Shown piece after piece: positions 7,189-15,917 of a DNA stretch of 64,000 nt. Location of the stretch: positions 1,962,501 through 2,026,500 of the forward strand of contig NZ_AP017372.2 in NCBI RefSeq assembly GCF_002356555.2, written 5' to 3'. A model generated the notes under the pieces. That model was not told the origin of the DNA. It was given only the letters and a program-made list of their open reading frames with translations, and did no database searches. Made by a program: the position numbers and the translations under genes. Position 1 is the first letter of the stretch. The number at the start of each line of letters is the position of its first letter. Source of the stretch: Halorhodospira halochloris. GTDB lineage: Bacteria; Pseudomonadota; Gammaproteobacteria; Nitrococcales; Halorhodospiraceae.

Positions 7189-8613
7189 TCACTCCTCATC
7201 ATCCTCAGCGGCAGTGTCCCCGGTGTCGGCATCCTCGTCATCCGCCTCATCCGGGCCTGCCTCTTCCGGGGCAGGCTCCTCTACGGGGAAGTCAGCACCG
7301 ACGATTATGCGCACATTTGCCCCGCGGGGGATCTCGGGATCGGCAGCGCTTACCTCAGGACTGCCTGGAAGGGTCTCGCCCAGAGTTGTTGCTGCAGTTA
7401 CAAACCCCTCCCGATAATGGACCTCAGTAACATCGCGGGGCGGCTCGTCGACTCTTTCTACGCGCCGCACTATCCTGTGGCCCTGGCGTTCCAACTCCTC
7501 GATCAGCTGACTAGCCGGCGCACGCTCACCCGAGCGGTTAACAACTTCGATATGCAAGGCCCCGGAACGCCGCTCCAGACGCTCTATAGCATCCCGATTA
7601 TCCGCCGTGCGGCTGCCCAGGAAGGATAAATTGGTGCGGAGACTCTCAGCCTCAGCGCTCAGTTCGTCACCCAATTCAGTCAAGCGTTCATCTTGCGATT
7701 CACTGTCGCGGCGCAGTGAGGCGGTACGGGCAAAGAGCTGCTCATCGTTCTGCGCCAAGCGGCGTTTTTCTGCCTCTAGCTGCTCGATGCGCGCAGTAAG
7801 GCTCTGCCGCGATTCCCGTGGTTCCGGGGTATAGACGAAGGTGAGCTGGATAGTATCGCTCGGTGCCGTTTCACGTTCTACCACTTCCTGGCCATATACT
7901 AGCCGCCAATCGCTATGCGGAGTCGGGCTCCAGCGCAGGCCGGGGCGCACATATAAGGCAAACTGATTCTGTACCTCTTCACCGCTCAAACCTATATGGG
8001 TCTCAAGCTCAGCGCTCAGGGCCAAACTCTGCCCCAGTCCTTGCTCAAGGCGAGTGGCATAACGCAGCCGATTAATAGCTTCATAGCCCTCCTGGTCTCG
8101 GTAAGCAACATCAGCCCTCTCCAAGCCCAGGAACCCATCAACTCGGGCAGCACTGTCACCTATCCGCTGTCCTATATGTAGGGCTAGTCCCGCCCCTTCA
8201 CTGCCACTACCCAGCCAGGGCTCATCGGTTGGCAGTAACCGGCCATGGGCAGTGAGGGTTACATGACTATCGTTATCGGCATCAGCGGCGAGCGGAAAGC
8301 CAAAGGCGAACTCAACCCCGTGCAAATCCCTCTTATCATCAACCTGGCGCACCGGCAGGCCAATCTCTATGTCGTGCCCGGTGGATATGCCGTAGCGAAA
8401 GGCAGGATTCGCTATCAGTAAATCTTCATCACGCTCATCTTGTTCCCAGCTATGGCTAGAGAAGGTCAATCGATGCTCACTCGACCCATCGGGTAGCACC
8501 CCGCCCCCGCGGAAGTCGTAGGCATGCGCCCCTAGTGCTGCCCCACCCAGGATAATCGCTACCGATAGCCGCCATTTAGCCAGTTTTTCTCCCCCACCGA
8601 ATAGTCCTAGCAT
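7189..8613 (-). CDS. Outer-membrane barrel-like protein with coiled coil and LytR_C domain
   Basis: About 474 residues from the ATG at 8613 (AAGG 5 nt upstream); an open frame extends to 8670 but lacks a ribosome site. A signal peptide (LSVAIILGGAALGAHA) precedes about 230 residues of alternating-pattern sequence resembling transport-type outer-membrane barrels. A roughly 80-residue coiled coil with LTARIEQLEAEKRRL follows. Next comes a domain with IEVVNRSG, LIEELERQGHRI and GANVRIIVGADF, matching the LytR cell-envelope C-terminal pattern, and then a very acidic tail ending AAEDDEE. The architecture suggests a protein linking outer membrane and periplasm or peptidoglycan, but this is inference. 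It lies 84 bp after ybbP (or 26 bp by the longest frame) and abuts the TraF_2-like gene. Confidence 0.7.
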   Translation of the reverse strand: MLGLFGGGEKLAKWRLSVAIILGGAALGAHAYDFRGGGVLPDGSSEHRLTFSSHSWEQDERDEDLLIANPAFRYGISTGHDIEIGLPVRQVDDKRDLHGVEFAFGFPLAADADNDSHVTLTAHGRLLPTDEPWLGSGSEGAGLALHIGQRIGDSAARVDGFLGLERADVAYRDQEGYEAINRLRYATRLEQGLGQSLALSAELETHIGLSGEEVQNQFALYVRPGLRWSPTPHSDWRLVYGQEVVERETAPSDTIQLTFVYTPEPRESRQSLTARIEQLEAEKRRLAQNDEQLFARTASLRRDSESQDERLTELGDELSAEAESLRTNLSFLGSRTADNRDAIERLERRSGALHIEVVNRSGERAPASQLIEELERQGHRIVRRVERVDEPPRDVTEVHYREGFVTAATTLGETLPGSPEVSAADPEIPRGANVRIIVGADFPVEEPAPEEAGPDEADDEDADTGDTAAEDDEE

Positions 8614-8696
8614 AGTAGCCTTGTCTATATCTTTGCGCCTATCTTTTCCTAGCGGCATAAACCGCGTCAAGTTTAGCTGCTAGGCATAACTGAGTT

Positions 8697-11237
8697 TCAT
8701 AAGCTCCCATGGGCCTCGCCGGCCCTTAGCAGCTCCATTGGGCTCGAGCGCCAATCACGCCGCGCCCCCAACCACCCCGCGGTAGCCACCAGGATCGCAC
8801 CCGCTAAGAGGCCGAGCAGAACAACCAGCCACGGGAATGAGTAATCAAGCTCAAACAGCTCGCGCGCGGCGAAGTAACCACCGGCAGCAGCCCCAACCCC
8901 TGCCAAGGCCCCAGCCAGTGCGCCGGTGAAGGCCAATTCAGCCACTGCAGCCCGCCCCAGGCGGCGCCGCGAAGCCCCCAAAGCGCGCATCAGTGAGGCC
9001 TCAAAACGCCGCTCAGCGGCGGCGGTGCGCAGCGCCGCCAACAGCACTATCAGCCCGGCCAGCAGAGTCAAGGAGGCGATAATCTCCACTACCCGTACAC
9101 CCTGATCGACAATCTCGCGCCCGGTGGCGATAATCGCCCCCACGTCGATCGGCGTCGCGCCCGGAAAACGTTGACTTAATTCCGCCAGCAGGCGATCTGA
9201 CTCCTCTCCTAACCGAAAACTGGTTATGTACTCCGGGTGATCGGCATCGAGCAACCCGGGCGCTGCAATAACGAAAAAGTTTGGATTAAAGCTGATCCAG
9301 CTCACCTCGCGCAGCGAGGTGACAGTGCCTCTTACCGTTTCGCCATCAATGACAAAGCTCAGCTCATCGCCCACCTCGATACCCAGCTGCTCGGCATAGC
9401 TCTCCTCCACCGACCACTCCGCGCCCGGCTCATCGCCCCACCAGCTGCCTGCTATGACTTCGTTATCCGCAGGCAGCTCATCGGCCCAGGTAAGATTGGC
9501 ATCGCGGGAGACCATCCGCCGTGTGCGGGGCGAATCGTAATCCTCGACGCTTATCTGCTCCCCGGATATGGCCTCCAACCGGCCGCGAACCATGGCAAAT
9601 AAGTTGATATCGCGGCCGAGTTCGGCGGCTAGGTAGTCACGCAGTGGCTCAACCTCGTGCGGGGCAAGGTCGATCATGAAGGTATCGGCGGCATCCGCGG
9701 GGATACTATCCTGCCAGGTATCGAGCAGGTCGTCGTGGACGACGCTCAGGGTAAGCAGGGCCATCAGCCCGACCCCTACGGCTACTACTTGAGCCAGGGT
9801 TGCTGCCGGGCGCCGGGTTGGCCCACTGAGCCACCACAGCCGCCCAGCCGAGCGCCGGCGCAGCCATGCCGCCAGAAGGATCACCAGCCCGGCGGCTAAA
9901 CCGAGCGCCATCAGGGTCAGCAGCAGCACCCCGGTTATGGTCAGCCCGAGTTGAAGATCACCGGCCTGGAGCAGCAATAGGCCTATGAGTACGGCGCCAG
10001 CTATTAGATAGGCCGTCATTGAACGGACTACTCCGGACCCGGCGCTGCGCCGCAGGACTCGCATCGGTGGCACATGGCGCAAGCGGATTACACTGGGTAG
10101 GGCAAAACCGGCCGCTGCCACCATACCCACGCCGATGCCGTATAACGCCGGCATCGGCCCAGGGGCGCCGAGGTTGGGTGGCAACGCCTCACTCAACAGG
10201 GCGAGCATCAGCGCCTGCAGGGCATAGCCGAGTGCCACCCCGAACAGGCCGGCCAACAGGGCCAATAGGCTGATAATGGTGCCTTGGCAGAGCAGGATAG
10301 TGCCTTGACGGGCGCCGAGGACGCGCATCATGGCGATGCGATCAAGCTGCGCTGCGGCATAGTGGCGGGCTGTTAAAAGCACCGCGGCGGCAGCCACGAC
10401 TACGGTTATCAAAGCGGCGAGGCCGAGAAAACGCTCGGCCTGGGCGGTGATCGTCTCGACCGCCGGCTGCGCTTCGCTGCCGGTCAACACCTCTGCTTCC
10501 TGCGCCGGCCCCGAGGCATCATCTTTTAGCCAGGCAGCAAAGGCATCGAGAGCCTGTTGATCGCCGGCGAGCAAAAGGGCATGGCGCACTTGTGAGCCTT
10601 CGACAACGAGCCCGCTAGACTCCATGTCCGACCAACTAATCAACACCCGCGGCCCGAGGGCACCAAAGATCTGCGCCCGATCCGGCTCGGCCGTTATCAA
10701 CCGCGAGATCGTCAAACTCTTATCGCCGAGTTCGAGTTCCTCGCCGGTTGCGGTGTCAAGCAGTGCCAGCAGCCGCGGTTCCACCCACGCCTCGCCGTCA
10801 GGCGGCGGCCCGGTGGTATCCTGCTCCTCTCCATCACGCTGGGCGCTGGTGAGCAGTTGACCGCGCAGCGGATAGCCCTGCTCGACCGCCTTGACCGCAA
10901 CCAGCTGACTACGCTCGCCAAGCATGACCACGGTCGGAAACTCAACCATCCGCGCCGCTGCCAAGCCAAGTTCAGTAGCTTGCTCGCGCCACTCGGCGGG
11001 AACCGGCTGATTGGCTCGAACCACTCGGTCGGCTGCGACCAATTCGGCGGCGCGCTCTTCTGCTGCTGCCCCGGCGCGCTCAGTAACCCAGCCAACTGAG
11101 CTAACCGCTGCCACCGCGACAACTAGTGCGGCAACGAGGATGCCTAAGTGACCAGCGCGCAGGTCGACGACCAGCAGCCGCATGGCAAGCTGCACGCTAG
11201 CCTTGGCGGTTGTCCCCCGCTGCCGGTTGCCTGCCAT
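8697..11237 (-). CDS. ybbP: YbbP-type FtsX-like ABC transporter permease
   Basis: Large inner-membrane permease partner of the ATPase encoded at 11242-12018. The 846-residue protein has an N-terminal transmembrane segment, a long periplasmic domain, FtsX-like membrane blocks near residues 260-380 and at the C-terminus (about 720-835), and internal hydrophobic segments, about ten in all. Members of this family act as mechanotransmission-type transporters rather than classical exporters; the substrate is unknown. The ATG at 11237 follows the ybbA stop by 4 nt and has GGAG about 10 nt upstream, so I prefer it to an earlier in-frame ATG at 11312 inside ybbA. The ybbA-ybbP pair divergent from tesA is the same arrangement as in E. 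coli. Confidence 0.9.
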   Translation of the reverse strand: MAGNRQRGTTAKASVQLAMRLLVVDLRAGHLGILVAALVVAVAAVSSVGWVTERAGAAAEERAAELVAADRVVRANQPVPAEWREQATELGLAAARMVEFPTVVMLGERSQLVAVKAVEQGYPLRGQLLTSAQRDGEEQDTTGPPPDGEAWVEPRLLALLDTATGEELELGDKSLTISRLITAEPDRAQIFGALGPRVLISWSDMESSGLVVEGSQVRHALLLAGDQQALDAFAAWLKDDASGPAQEAEVLTGSEAQPAVETITAQAERFLGLAALITVVVAAAAVLLTARHYAAAQLDRIAMMRVLGARQGTILLCQGTIISLLALLAGLFGVALGYALQALMLALLSEALPPNLGAPGPMPALYGIGVGMVAAAGFALPSVIRLRHVPPMRVLRRSAGSGVVRSMTAYLIAGAVLIGLLLLQAGDLQLGLTITGVLLLTLMALGLAAGLVILLAAWLRRRSAGRLWWLSGPTRRPAATLAQVVAVGVGLMALLTLSVVHDDLLDTWQDSIPADAADTFMIDLAPHEVEPLRDYLAAELGRDINLFAMVRGRLEAISGEQISVEDYDSPRTRRMVSRDANLTWADELPADNEVIAGSWWGDEPGAEWSVEESYAEQLGIEVGDELSFVIDGETVRGTVTSLREVSWISFNPNFFVIAAPGLLDADHPEYITSFRLGEESDRLLAELSQRFPGATPIDVGAIIATGREIVDQGVRVVEIIASLTLLAGLIVLLAALRTAAAERRFEASLMRALGASRRRLGRAAVAELAFTGALAGALAGVGAAAGGYFAARELFELDYSFPWLVVLLGLLAGAILVATAGWLGARRDWRSSPMELLRAGEAHGSL

Positions 11238-11241
11238 TGAG

Positions 11242-12018
11242 CTAGCTCCGCTCACGCTGTACGTCCCGCAACGCCTCGTCAACGCTGGCAAGCTCGCTAA
11301 GAACGCCATCACGGAACGAGCAGATCCGCCGACAGCGCGAGGCGACCTGGGGATCGTGAGTGACCATAACCAGGGTGGTCGAGCGCTGCCTATTGAGATC
11401 GAAGAGCAGGTCTATGACCTCCCGGCCAGTCGCATCATCTAGATTACCGGTGGGCTCATCTGCCATCAGTAACTGCGGTCCGGTCACCAGCGCCCGCGCC
11501 AGGGCTACGCGCTGCTGCTCACCGCCGGAGAGGCGCTCGGGAGGGTGGCGTAAGCGATGGCCGAGGCCAACCCACTGCAGGGCCTCCTGGGCTGCTTGTG
11601 CATCGCTCCGCCCGGGGGCCAGATCAAGGGCCAAGCGGACGTTCTCCTCGGCGCTCAGCCCGCGCAGCAGATGAAAGGCCTGGAAGACAAAACCAAGTCG
11701 CCCGGCGCGCAGCGCTGCTCGAGCATCCTCATCAAGGGGGCTGATATCCTCGCCGCAGAGCCAGACCCTCCCGCTGGTGGGCCTCTCCAACCCGGCCAAG
11801 AGACCGAGCAGGGTCGATTTGCCGGAGCCTGAGGCGCCGAGGATGGCGACGCTATCGCCGGGGGCAACGCTGAGATTGAGATCAGCGAAGAGGGTCACCT
11901 CCCCATCGGGCCCGGCGAAGCTCATCCCCAGCGCCTCAGCGGCGAGTATCGGCGCAGTAGCTGCGCCCCGCTCAGCCGACCCAGAGCCGGCAGATGATGC
12001 TAGTATGGGATCCTGCAT
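11242..12018 (-). CDS. ybbA: YbbA/LolD-family ABC transporter ATP-binding protein
   Basis: 258-residue ATPase that energises the FtsX-like permease YbbP immediately downstream. Motifs in order: Walker [10 protein letters not shown] (about residues 60-68), signature [15 protein letters not shown] (about 163-177), Walker [13 protein letters not shown], and the H-loop VTHD. The MacB/LolD/FtsE branch is indicated by this signature. Only 28 bp separates its start from the divergent tesA start, so the promoters must overlap the coding regions or one start is further in. Its E. coli counterpart is also divergent from tesA. Confidence 0.92.
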   Translation of the reverse strand: MQDPILASSAGSGSAERGAATAPILAAEALGMSFAGPDGEVTLFADLNLSVAPGDSVAILGASGSGKSTLLGLLAGLERPTSGRVWLCGEDISPLDEDARAALRAGRLGFVFQAFHLLRGLSAEENVRLALDLAPGRSDAQAAQEALQWVGLGHRLRHPPERLSGGEQQRVALARALVTGPQLLMADEPTGNLDDATGREVIDLLFDLNRQRSTTLVMVTHDPQVASRCRRICSFRDGVLSELASVDEALRDVQRERS

Positions 12019-12046
12019 ATGCTTTTATTTAGGGTGCTCGACTGAT

Positions 12047-12745
12047 ATGTGGTTGTGGCAATTCGCTAAGCGCTATTTTCAGCGCCTGAGTGAGGCCTCG
12101 GTAGAGGGATGCAGACTAGGGCGATCGCTAAAGGCCTCTCTGATCTCATTACTGGTTATTCTCTCACTCTCAGCCCCACTGAGCCTATCCGCCGATGACG
12201 ACGTGATACTAGTCTTCGGCGACTCTCTCTCCACCGCCTACGGCTTCGAGCGCGACAAGGCGTGGCCAGCACTGCTCGATCAACAGCTTGCCGAGCACGG
12301 CCTAGACTACCGCGTGGTCAACACCAGCCGCAGCGGCGAAACCACCGGCGGCGGCCTGCGCCGCCTGCCCGATACGCTCGAGGAGCATGAGCCGGCCATT
12401 ACCCTAATCCAACTCGGCGGTAATGATGGCTTACGCGGCCAGCCGCCGCAACGCATAAAGAGTAACCTCAGAGAAATGATTACGCTTGCCGAGCAGGCCG
12501 ACAGCGAGGTGGTACTGATCGGCATCCGCATTCCGCCGAACTACGGTAGGGCCTATGCGGAGCGTTTCGAGCAAATCTACCCGGCGCTGGCCGAGGAGCA
12601 CGATATTGAATTGATCCCATTCTTGCTCGAAGGGATCTGGGATAAGGAGGGGATGATGCAGGATGACGGCATCCACCCTAGCGCCGCGGCACAACCGAAG
12701 ATCCTTGAACTAGTATGGGATATGCTGGAGGACTCGGTTAAGTAG
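12047..12745 (+). CDS. tesA: Acyl-CoA thioesterase I / arylesterase TesA
   Basis: 232-residue periplasmic SGNH hydrolase that cleaves acyl thioesters and esters and has lysophospholipase activity in relatives. A hydrophobic signal segment (about 30-48) precedes the GDSL-type block FGDSLS with Ser60. GGND places Asn126, and DGIHPS gives Asp207 and His210, completing the catalytic set. The start is the ATG at 12047. It is divergent from ybbA, as in many gammaproteobacteria. The stop is followed by a dispersed palindromic element (12817-12950) shared with the converging rdgC. Confidence 0.93.
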   Translation: MWLWQFAKRYFQRLSEASVEGCRLGRSLKASLISLLVILSLSAPLSLSADDDVILVFGDSLSTAYGFERDKAWPALLDQQLAEHGLDYRVVNTSRSGETTGGGLRRLPDTLEEHEPAITLIQLGGNDGLRGQPPQRIKSNLREMITLAEQADSEVVLIGIRIPPNYGRAYAERFEQIYPALAEEHDIELIPFLLEGIWDKEGMMQDDGIHPSAAAQPKILELVWDMLEDSVK

Positions 12746-12816
12746 GGTATCTCCGGTCAGAAGATAATCCCCCCTAAGGAGCTTTTTGCGATCGCCCTAG
12801 GCTGATAATAAAAAAT

Positions 12817-12950
12817 ACCCCCCGGTGCACTCATCTGCCCCGGTGTGGAGGACGCCGTGAATCCATCCCTGGAGGCTTCATGGCGCCATCCCTGGCGCCA
12901 AGACCTCCACACCGGGGCAGATGAGTGGCCCCGGGGAGAGCCTTAGAGGA
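12817..12950. repeat. Dispersed palindromic element, copy A (perfect 23-bp arms)
   Basis: The arms at 12829-12851 and 12904-12926 are perfect 23-bp inverted repeats (actcatctgccccggtgtgg onward). Inside is an asymmetric core (gacgccgtgaatcc, ctggaggcttc) and a second hairpin, ggcgcca/tggcgcc with a 4-nt loop (12882-12899). The left flank is aataccccccggtg and the right flank ccggggagagccttagagg. It lies between the converging tesA and rdgC genes and could serve as a bidirectional terminator. About 60 bp of the core is nearly identical to the copy at 55081-55224. Confidence 0.9.
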
Positions 12951-12982
12951 TTCCCCCAGGATGCCCCAATAATTCTTACCAG

Positions 12983-13891
12983 CTACTGCCCCTGCGCCTC
13001 GCCACCGAACCACTCGAGCAGCCGCGGGAAGAGCCCCCGCAACTCCAAGGCCATCAGCACGAAATCGCCATCCAGACGCTCGGCCTCGCTTTGCGCCTCA
13101 CGGTCGCCGGCCTGCTCACGAATCACGTCAAGAAACTTTATCCGCCGCACGGACAGATCACTGTCCAGGACACAATTCATTCGCTCAGCCCAGGTTAATG
13201 CTAGGCGTCGCACCCGCTTACCTGCATCGATATGGGCGCGGATCTCGCCCGAGGTAAGATCCTGACGCTTGACCCGCACCTCACAGCCTTCGGAGTTGGG
13301 ATCCTCCAACACCGCCTCTTCACCAAGCTCGATATCGCCCGGGGTTTGCTGCTGTGCCAACCAGCGGGTCATGATCGTGGCTGGTGAATCCTGGCTCTGT
13401 GGGGCGATAATGCTCAGCTCAGGCCAGGCATCGCGCAGCTGCTCGAGAAACCCCTCAGCCTGTTTTTCTGAGCCGGCATCGATCGCCAGAAAGCCCTCCT
13501 GGGTGTCTATATAACCCCAGGTCCGCTTGTGGCGGCTGAAGGCGCGCGGCAGCAGATCAGTAACCACCTCATCGCGAATACGATCGCGCTCGCGCTTGCG
13601 CACCTTACGCTGATCCGCTGCCTCCAGAGCGCTGACCCGCTCATCCAGGGCCTCGCGGATTACCGCCGCGGGCAATAGCTTGCTCTCCTCCTGCAGACAG
13701 AAGAGCAGACACCCAGCACCAGCATGGACCAGCGGCGCGCCCGAACCCAGCGGCGGGACAAAGCCACTACGACTCGACTCCAACGAACCGCACGGGGTGA
13801 ACGCCGCCGCTGCCAGCTGCTGATCGGCAGCCTCGGCATCATAGGCGAGGCGATCGCGCAGCCGATAGAGCATAAGATTACGAAACCACAT
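12983..13891 (-). CDS. rdgC: Recombination-associated protein RdgC
   Basis: 302 residues, the usual family length (E. coli about 303). The family forms a ring that binds double-stranded DNA non-specifically and modulates RecA. The N-terminal MWFRNLMLYRL is the family hallmark, followed by FTPCGSLESSRSGFVPPLG and later HKRTWGYIDTQEGFLAIDAG. The gene begins 20 nt after purK stops on the same strand, so it may be cotranscribed with purEK. Nothing unusual in the reading frame. Confidence 0.95.
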   Translation of the reverse strand: MWFRNLMLYRLRDRLAYDAEAADQQLAAAAFTPCGSLESSRSGFVPPLGSGAPLVHAGAGCLLFCLQEESKLLPAAVIREALDERVSALEAADQRKVRKRERDRIRDEVVTDLLPRAFSRHKRTWGYIDTQEGFLAIDAGSEKQAEGFLEQLRDAWPELSIIAPQSQDSPATIMTRWLAQQQTPGDIELGEEAVLEDPNSEGCEVRVKRQDLTSGEIRAHIDAGKRVRRLALTWAERMNCVLDSDLSVRRIKFLDVIREQAGDREAQSEAERLDGDFVLMALELRGLFPRLLEWFGGEAQGQ

Positions 13892-13911
13892 GGTTAGCTA
13901 TCCCGCCCGGT

Positions 13912-15063
13912 TCAGTTATCAAGGTGCGGGGCAAGGCGGCTGCGCAGAGCCATAGCCCGCTGTGCGGCGTCATCGCGGTCGGTCGCACCAACGACTGTGA
14001 TATGGCCCATCTTGCGTCCCGGGCGCGCATCACGCTTGCCATAAAGGTGCAATGTCGCCGCTGGATCGCTGAAGGCCTCCGCCCAAGGCGGCGGGCCAGC
14101 CGCCCAAACGTCACCAAGCAGGTTAACCATTGCCGCTGGGGCGAGAATCTCGGTGCTGCCCAGGGGCATGCCGCACACGGCGCGCAACTGCTGATCGAAC
14201 TGCGAGGTGGCGGCCCCCTCAATGGTCAGATGGCCAGAGTTGTGCGGACGCGGCGCGATCTCGTTGACAAGTAGCTGCCCGGCACTATCAATAAACAGCT
14301 CCACGCAATAGGTACCAACAATATCCAGACCCTCACCCACTGTTCGGGCAATCTCCACCGCTTGGTCAACTAGGGCCGGGTCGATTTGCGCCTCGGCTAT
14401 CGACAGATCAAGCACGTGGTCGCGGTGGCGATTCTCTATCACCCCATAGTGGGCAAACTCGCCGGTCATACTGCGCGCCGCCACCACCGAGACCTCCATG
14501 GCCAAATCTATGCGCGACTCAACCACAGCGGAATCGGTTCCCAGCACCGTCCAGGCTGTAGCGATATCATCGCCCTGCTCTATAACCACCTGCCCTTTAC
14601 CATCGTAGCCTAGCCCGGCGCTCTTGATTACCGCCGGGACACCGATACGCTGCAGCGCTTCCCGAGCCTGCTCGCAGCTATTAACCGTCTCGAATTCGAC
14701 CGTCGGTAGTCCGTGCTGGCGCAGGAAGTCTTTCTCCAGGGAGCGGTTCTGAGTAATGCGCAGAGCTTCGGGCGAGGGGCGCACGTGGGTAACTTCGGCC
14801 GCTGCCTCGACGGCATCCAGCGGGATATTTTCGAACTCGTAGGTGAGCACAGCCACACCTTTAGCAAAGGTCTGGACTATGTTCGGCAGCAGGTCGGTAC
14901 CATAAGAACGATCAGAGACTTGTCCGGCAGGACTGCCGCGCTCGGTTGCCATCACCTGCACCTGATAGCCCGACCTGCGCGCTGCCAGAGCTAGCATGCG
15001 GCCGAGCTGACCACCGCCGAGGATGCCGATGTTGGCTCCGGGGAGTATAGCGGAAGCGTTCAC
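13912..15063 (-). CDS. purK: N5-carboxyaminoimidazole ribonucleotide synthase PurK
   Basis: ATP-grasp enzyme that carboxylates AIR with bicarbonate to N5-CAIR in purine synthesis. 383 residues, with [16 protein letters not shown] near residues 13-28, the ATP-grasp region around [16 protein letters not shown], and the catalytic C-terminal block [13 protein letters not shown]. It overlaps the end of purE by 4 bp (ATGA type), so the two steps of the carboxylation are translationally coupled. rdgC follows. Confidence 0.96.
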   Translation of the reverse strand: MNASAILPGANIGILGGGQLGRMLALAARRSGYQVQVMATERGSPAGQVSDRSYGTDLLPNIVQTFAKGVAVLTYEFENIPLDAVEAAAEVTHVRPSPEALRITQNRSLEKDFLRQHGLPTVEFETVNSCEQAREALQRIGVPAVIKSAGLGYDGKGQVVIEQGDDIATAWTVLGTDSAVVESRIDLAMEVSVVAARSMTGEFAHYGVIENRHRDHVLDLSIAEAQIDPALVDQAVEIARTVGEGLDIVGTYCVELFIDSAGQLLVNEIAPRPHNSGHLTIEGAATSQFDQQLRAVCGMPLGSTEILAPAAMVNLLGDVWAAGPPPWAEAFSDPAATLHLYGKRDARPGRKMGHITVVGATDRDDAAQRAMALRSRLAPHLDN

Positions 15064-15551
15064 GTGAGCTCCTCGTTGTAAACGCGCTGCGCCTGCTGTT
15101 CTCGATAGGAGTCTAGCTCTTTAGCCAGGGCTGGCTCCGCCCCGGCCAACAGCGCTACCGCAAACAGCGCAGCATTGCGGGCACCCGCTTCGCCAATGGC
15201 GAATGTTGCCACCGGCACACCTGCGGGCATTTGGACTATGGAGAGTAATGAATCGAGGCCACTGAGCGCCTTTGACTGTACCGGCACGCCGAGCACAGGG
15301 ACAGTGGTGCTAGCGGCGAGCATGCCGGGCAGATGGGCCGCTCCGCCGGCACCGGCGATAATCGCCTGAAGCCCGCGCCCGCGAGCCTGCTCGGCGTAAT
15401 CGGTGAGCAGTTGCGGGGTACGATGGGCGGAGACAACCCGGCACTCATGGGCTACATCGAAGTGACTGAGCACTTCTGCCGCCCCACGCATGGTCTCCCA
15501 ATCGGAACGGCTCCCCATTACGACGCCGACCAGCGGTTGCGTGTCGGTCAT
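15060..15551 (-). CDS. purE: N5-CAIR mutase PurE
   Basis: Class I PurE, 163 residues from the ATG at 15551, the normal length; an in-frame TTG at 15569 would add six residues and is less likely. It rearranges N5-CAIR to CAIR, the step after Pur[15 protein letters not shown] is the substrate-binding signature, with SAHRTPQ and [12 protein letters not shown] blocks after it. It overlaps purK by 4 bp downstream. A TAGTAT hexamer lies about 35 nt upstream, but I do not see a convincing -35. Confidence 0.95.
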   Translation of the reverse strand: MTDTQPLVGVVMGSRSDWETMRGAAEVLSHFDVAHECRVVSAHRTPQLLTDYAEQARGRGLQAIIAGAGGAAHLPGMLAASTTVPVLGVPVQSKALSGLDSLLSIVQMPAGVPVATFAIGEAGARNAALFAVALLAGAEPALAKELDSYREQQAQRVYNEELT

Positions 15552-15631
15552 AGCTACTTGGCCTCGCAAAAAAGTCGGATACTAACACGAAGATGATGAG
15601 GATAGCAGCGGGGAAAATCTGCAGCAGGAGG

Positions 15632-15868
15632 TTAGGATTTTATATTGAGCAGGGTGCCGAGGGTATCATCAACCGCCCTGACAACCCTCACACCGGCATA
15701 ACCCTGCTGCTCGTAGGCGAACGACTTGACCGTCGCCGTTTCCATCTCTTCCGAACGCTCATCTGCACGGGAGGCCTCGCGGGCTACCTGAGCTGCGGTC
15801 CGCGTAAGCCCCTCGTCGGCACGATGGATTATCTGCATCCCCGGCTGATTGAATGTTGTAATATCCAT
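15632..15868 (-). CDS. Small flagellar-hook-like protein (putative motility protein)
   Basis: 78 residues. The C-terminal half (ETATVKSFAYEQQGYAGVRV then AADDTLGTLL-like RAVDDTLGTLLNIKS) resembles the terminal helix of flagellar rod/hook proteins and small proteins in gammaproteobacteria often labelled FlgE-like or putative motility proteins. The N-terminal MDITTFNQPGMQIIHRADEG also fits that group. No other flagellar gene is near. It sits 49 bp after the phaC stop on the same strand. The function of such stand-alone fragments is not established; call made from pattern similarity only. Confidence 0.6.
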   Translation of the reverse strand: MDITTFNQPGMQIIHRADEGLTRTAAQVAREASRADERSEEMETATVKSFAYEQQGYAGVRVVRAVDDTLGTLLNIKS

Positions 15869-15917
15869 GGATACACCCCGCCTAGGTTGCAGGATCCATA
15901 CTCGGATACTACCTCAA

